DNA of 64,000 nucleotides from Mucilaginibacter ginsenosidivorax (GTDB lineage: Bacteria; Bacteroidota; Bacteroidia; Sphingobacteriales; Sphingobacteriaceae). The stretch is from NCBI RefSeq assembly GCF_007971525.1, contig NZ_CP042437.1, positions 1,922,001-1,986,000 of the forward strand, given 5' to 3'. Both the position numbers and the translations under genes were made by a program. The stretch's first letter is position 1. Each line of letters opens with the position of its first letter. The notes under the pieces were generated by a model. It was not told the DNA's origin. It did not search any database and saw nothing but the letters and a program-made list of their open reading frames with translations. This document shows, piece by piece, positions 62,801 to 64,000 of this stretch.

Positions 62801-63567
62801 GTAGCGGTATCATTGCCGGTATAACCGCTGCGGTATATGTTAATTTTAGCGTTACCTGTACCGGCGCTGCCCAGCTTTGAAATGTCCAGCTCGATCTTGA
62901 AATAACTCTCGTTCATTTTATTTTCAACCTGGAAAATATTTTTGTTTTTATCCATTAGGCGGGCATCATTGGCGCCCATGATGATGCTTGCACGGGTGCT
63001 GCCGGGCGCTATGGCCAGCTTGTAATTCATGTTAAAAACGGGCAGGTATTTGGAGTATAAAACCAGGTCGTTATTGCCGCCGCCAATCCAGGTAGCACCA
63101 TCCCAGGCCGATAATCCGGGATCGGCGTTCATCAAACCCGTTTCAAACCACGAGGTATTGGTTAACATGGCGCCTGTTTGGTCCCAAACGGTCACTTTCC
63201 AGGTGTAACGGGTGGCCGCTTTAAGCTTTTTCCCCGCATATTCAATACCTGATGATTTACTGCTGTTTACCTTCCCGGTACTCCAAACGGGTTTGCCTGC
63301 GCCATCTTTTACTTCCAGCTGGTAGGATAGCTGCACATAGCCCCTTGCCCCTGCCGGCGCTTTCATTTGCCAGCTAAAGCGCGGCGTTTCCACATCGATA
63401 CCCATGGGCTTATCGGTATACTCCACCTGTAGGTTATCAATACTTGCCGCGGGATTGGCCTTTAGTTGCGTGGCAAATGCAGCCGCATCATTACCAGGAT
63501 AAATAAAAAAAACTAAGGCGAAAACAAGCGTAATACTTTTAAAAGCGAACAGGCAACTCTTTTTCAT
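59887..63567 (-). CDS. GH78 family alpha-L-rhamnosidase
   Basis: A 1226-residue exported enzyme. After a signal peptide (KSITLVFALVFFIYPG) come N-terminal beta domains (about 35-150, an Ig-like PRFSWQM block; then carbohydrate-binding beta sandwiches to about 690), the catalytic (alpha/alpha)6 barrel and a C-terminal beta domain. The family motif PTDCPQRNERMGWSGD lies at residues 779-794, with Glu787 in the place of the general acid; GATTIWERLNGY later supplies the base region. It should release terminal rhamnose from plant polysaccharides. It lies beside a GH16 gene on the same strand. Confidence 0.93.
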   Translation of the reverse strand: MKKSCLFAFKSITLVFALVFFIYPGNDAAAFATQLKANPAASIDNLQVEYTDKPMGIDVETPRFSWQMKAPAGARGYVQLSYQLEVKDGAGKPVWSTGKVNSSKSSGIEYAGKKLKAATRYTWKVTVWDQTGAMLTNTSWFETGLMNADPGLSAWDGATWIGGGNNDLVLYSKYLPVFNMNYKLAIAPGSTRASIIMGANDARLMDKNKNIFQVENKMNESYFKIELDISKLGSAGTGNAKINIYRSGYTGNDTATRVLKSFDIKTSVINEGNKNKEHRFAIYNEMGTLTFSVDGDYDFLVDNDKTPAGAQPVFPPRGPHRAVVTLNPLGARDVISFGLLCDIGYAVDAGQQAAFSGLEVSNARKPGNILFKEDLSAQHYAGIYKSFIGNGGISIKNDRFQVSGGSQGVFAVADPSHNSMPMLRTQFETNSKKITSARLYVTARGIYEVYLNGKRVGNDYYNPGLTQYNITHLYQTYDVTTMVNNGQNAIGAMLGEGWWSGLLSYGTIWNHFGDRQSLLAKLVIKYADGSKKVITTNDKDWKYYNKGPIVYSSLDMGEVYDASLEAGINNWTTVSYNDNAWQKAVKVPVDGTTYSGVSYDFFGHKDELNYDKLSLIGQIGQPAGIYKTLTAQSMQEVRKGVYVYNMGQNMVGVPKIYIKNGKAGKKLLLRYAEVLYPALKQSGKNVGMIMTENYRGALSQDVYTMKDGEQTFQPHFTSHGYQYIEITGVDAPLPLSAVQGLAISSIHKLTADYVTSNPKVNKLWSNLTWSNIDNFLTIPTDCPQRNERMGWSGDISIFSRTATYLSNSDQFLRRHLFALRDLQMPNGKFTDIAPVGGGFGGVLWGSAGITIPWEAYQQYEDVALLKEHYPAMARYMSFIDSTISKKNGLSSDSQLGDWLGPQNNQLGTDYLVTAYHIFDLGIMVKIASALNKPDDAAKYQERYDERKAFFNKTFINADKKAMGLLGGGIFAPRDAKQEFKVADIQTAYAVGLSLGVFNDENTPYMAKNLQAAVERENKDDDGITRPKYSLMTGFIGTAWISKSLSDYGHADLAYKVLQNDHYPSWLYAIDQGATTIWERLNGYTVENGFGGNNSMNSFNHYSFGAVGQWMMAYSLGIQRGEVGFKNFILQPEPDPTGQMTYAKGYYDSPYGRISSSWKTAGTNLIYNARVPANTKATLYLPAASAAAVTEGGKPADKVKGIKFLRYADGKAVYELASGSYVFSVEK

Positions 63568-63820
63568 GAAGGGGGGTATGGTTAACTAAGTTTAATAATT
63601 TCAATAATAAAACCACACTTTGACTTATAAACACGGGCATAACCTATTGCTCATACAGTAAATGCCAGCCATCCGCAGGCATTACCGCCCGATAGCTTGT
63701 ATCAACCCAATAAAAAAGCAGAATGTGGTTTTATAATTATTTACACAATAATACGTGTTGAAACGGTGAAACCGTCATGAACTGTCTTCTATAAATATTA
63801 ACGCAGGTTATCCCGCATTT
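63568..63820. other. 253-bp intergenic region upstream of GH78
   Basis: Contains an inverted pair, aataaaaccaca near 63605 and gaatgtggttttata near 63721, about 110 bases apart. No gene is seen. The region separates the GH16 gene end from the GH78 start on the same strand and may hold the GH78 promoter. Confidence 0.4.
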
Positions 63821-64000
63821 TTATTTTTGATACACACGCACGTAATCAACCTCAAACCGTTTTGGAAAAGTGGTTGCCGATGGTTCGCCGCCGTTATCGC
63901 CGCCAATGGCCAGGTTCAGGAGGATGTAATGTGGCTGTTTAAAGGGATTAAAGTTGCTGCCGTCCTGGTTAACCAGGTCTTTTAAGGCCACATGGTTAAG
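63821..64000 (-). CDS. GH16 family beta-glucanase, C-terminal end (partial)
   Basis: The right edge cuts this minus-strand gene, leaving 59 codons and the stop. The product reads FNPFKQPHYILLNLAIGG, then PSATTFPKRFEVDYVRVYQK, which is the characteristic C-terminal block of GH16 laminarinase-like enzymes (the LNLAIGGxxGG and YEVDYVRVY motifs). The catalytic ExDxxE motif lies beyond the window. Substrates of the family are beta-1,3/1,4-glucans, agars and related glycans. Confidence 0.88.
   Translation of the reverse strand, partial: LNHVALKDLVNQDGSNFNPFKQPHYILLNLAIGGDNGGEPSATTFPKRFEVDYVRVYQK

Overview
The window looks like a chromosomal segment of a Bacteroidota bacterium, most likely of the Sphingobacteriaceae (Mucilaginibacter/Pedobacter type). 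The grounds are: a type IX secretion plug protein (DUF5103), a TamL-type Omp85 lipoprotein, a TonB-linked receptor and a DUF5686 protein that both carry carboxypeptidase-regulatory domains, a Bacteroidota histone H1-like protein, many secreted glycoside hydrolases, scarce Shine-Dalgarno sequences, and promoters of the TTTG-N19/20-TAnnTTTG type. These are calls from reading the translated sequence; no database search was run.

Layout. 0-12 kb: the 3' end of a GH125 mannosidase, an ABA4-like/membrane gene pair, a Crp/Fnr regulator, a histone H1-like protein, a Fic protein, dapA, a DUF5686 outer-membrane protein and ligA. 12-20 kb: a small RelE/ParE-type toxin-antitoxin pair, a DUF885 lipoprotein, a DinB-like protein, a secreted hydrolase and a TonB-type receptor. 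20-31 kb: a TauE/SafE-DUF1634 pair, then two paralogous pairs of M16 peptidases (each one active and one inactive subunit) on either side of ubiD and a lipoprotein gene, then an AI-2E-type permease. 31-43 kb: a DUF6934 gene with a 54-residue partner, a GH2 enzyme, the T9SS plug protein, an ABC-F ATPase, an SGNH hydrolase, pyrD, a 57-residue basic protein, tRNA-Cys and a TrmH-type methyltransferase that overlaps tamL head to head. 43-53 kb: small secreted proteins, TspO, a cupin, purU, a GH30 enzyme, an exported chorismate mutase, a pentapeptide protein and a PNPOx-fold protein. 53-59.7 kb: an accessory-looking block with a KAP P-loop NTPase, a secreted glutamine-rich protein, a secreted His/Asp-rich protein, two tiny ORFs and a free-standing FtsH-type (M41) protease domain. 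59.9-64 kb: a GH78 rhamnosidase and the 3' end of a GH16 enzyme.

Carbohydrate enzymes (GH125, GH2, GH30, GH78, GH16) recur through the window. No SusC/SusD pair is present, so this is not a complete polysaccharide utilisation locus. The most distinctive non-coding feature is a dense set of intergenic inverted-repeat families. One family, built from gaactaat/gaaccaat units, occurs five times between 11 and 31 kb and repeatedly supplies or touches stop codons, start codons and promoter boxes of its neighbours. The best candidates for something undescribed are the M41-domain gene with its divergent 40-codon gene, the DUF6934 pair, the glutamine-rich exported protein and the gene-abutting repeat family.
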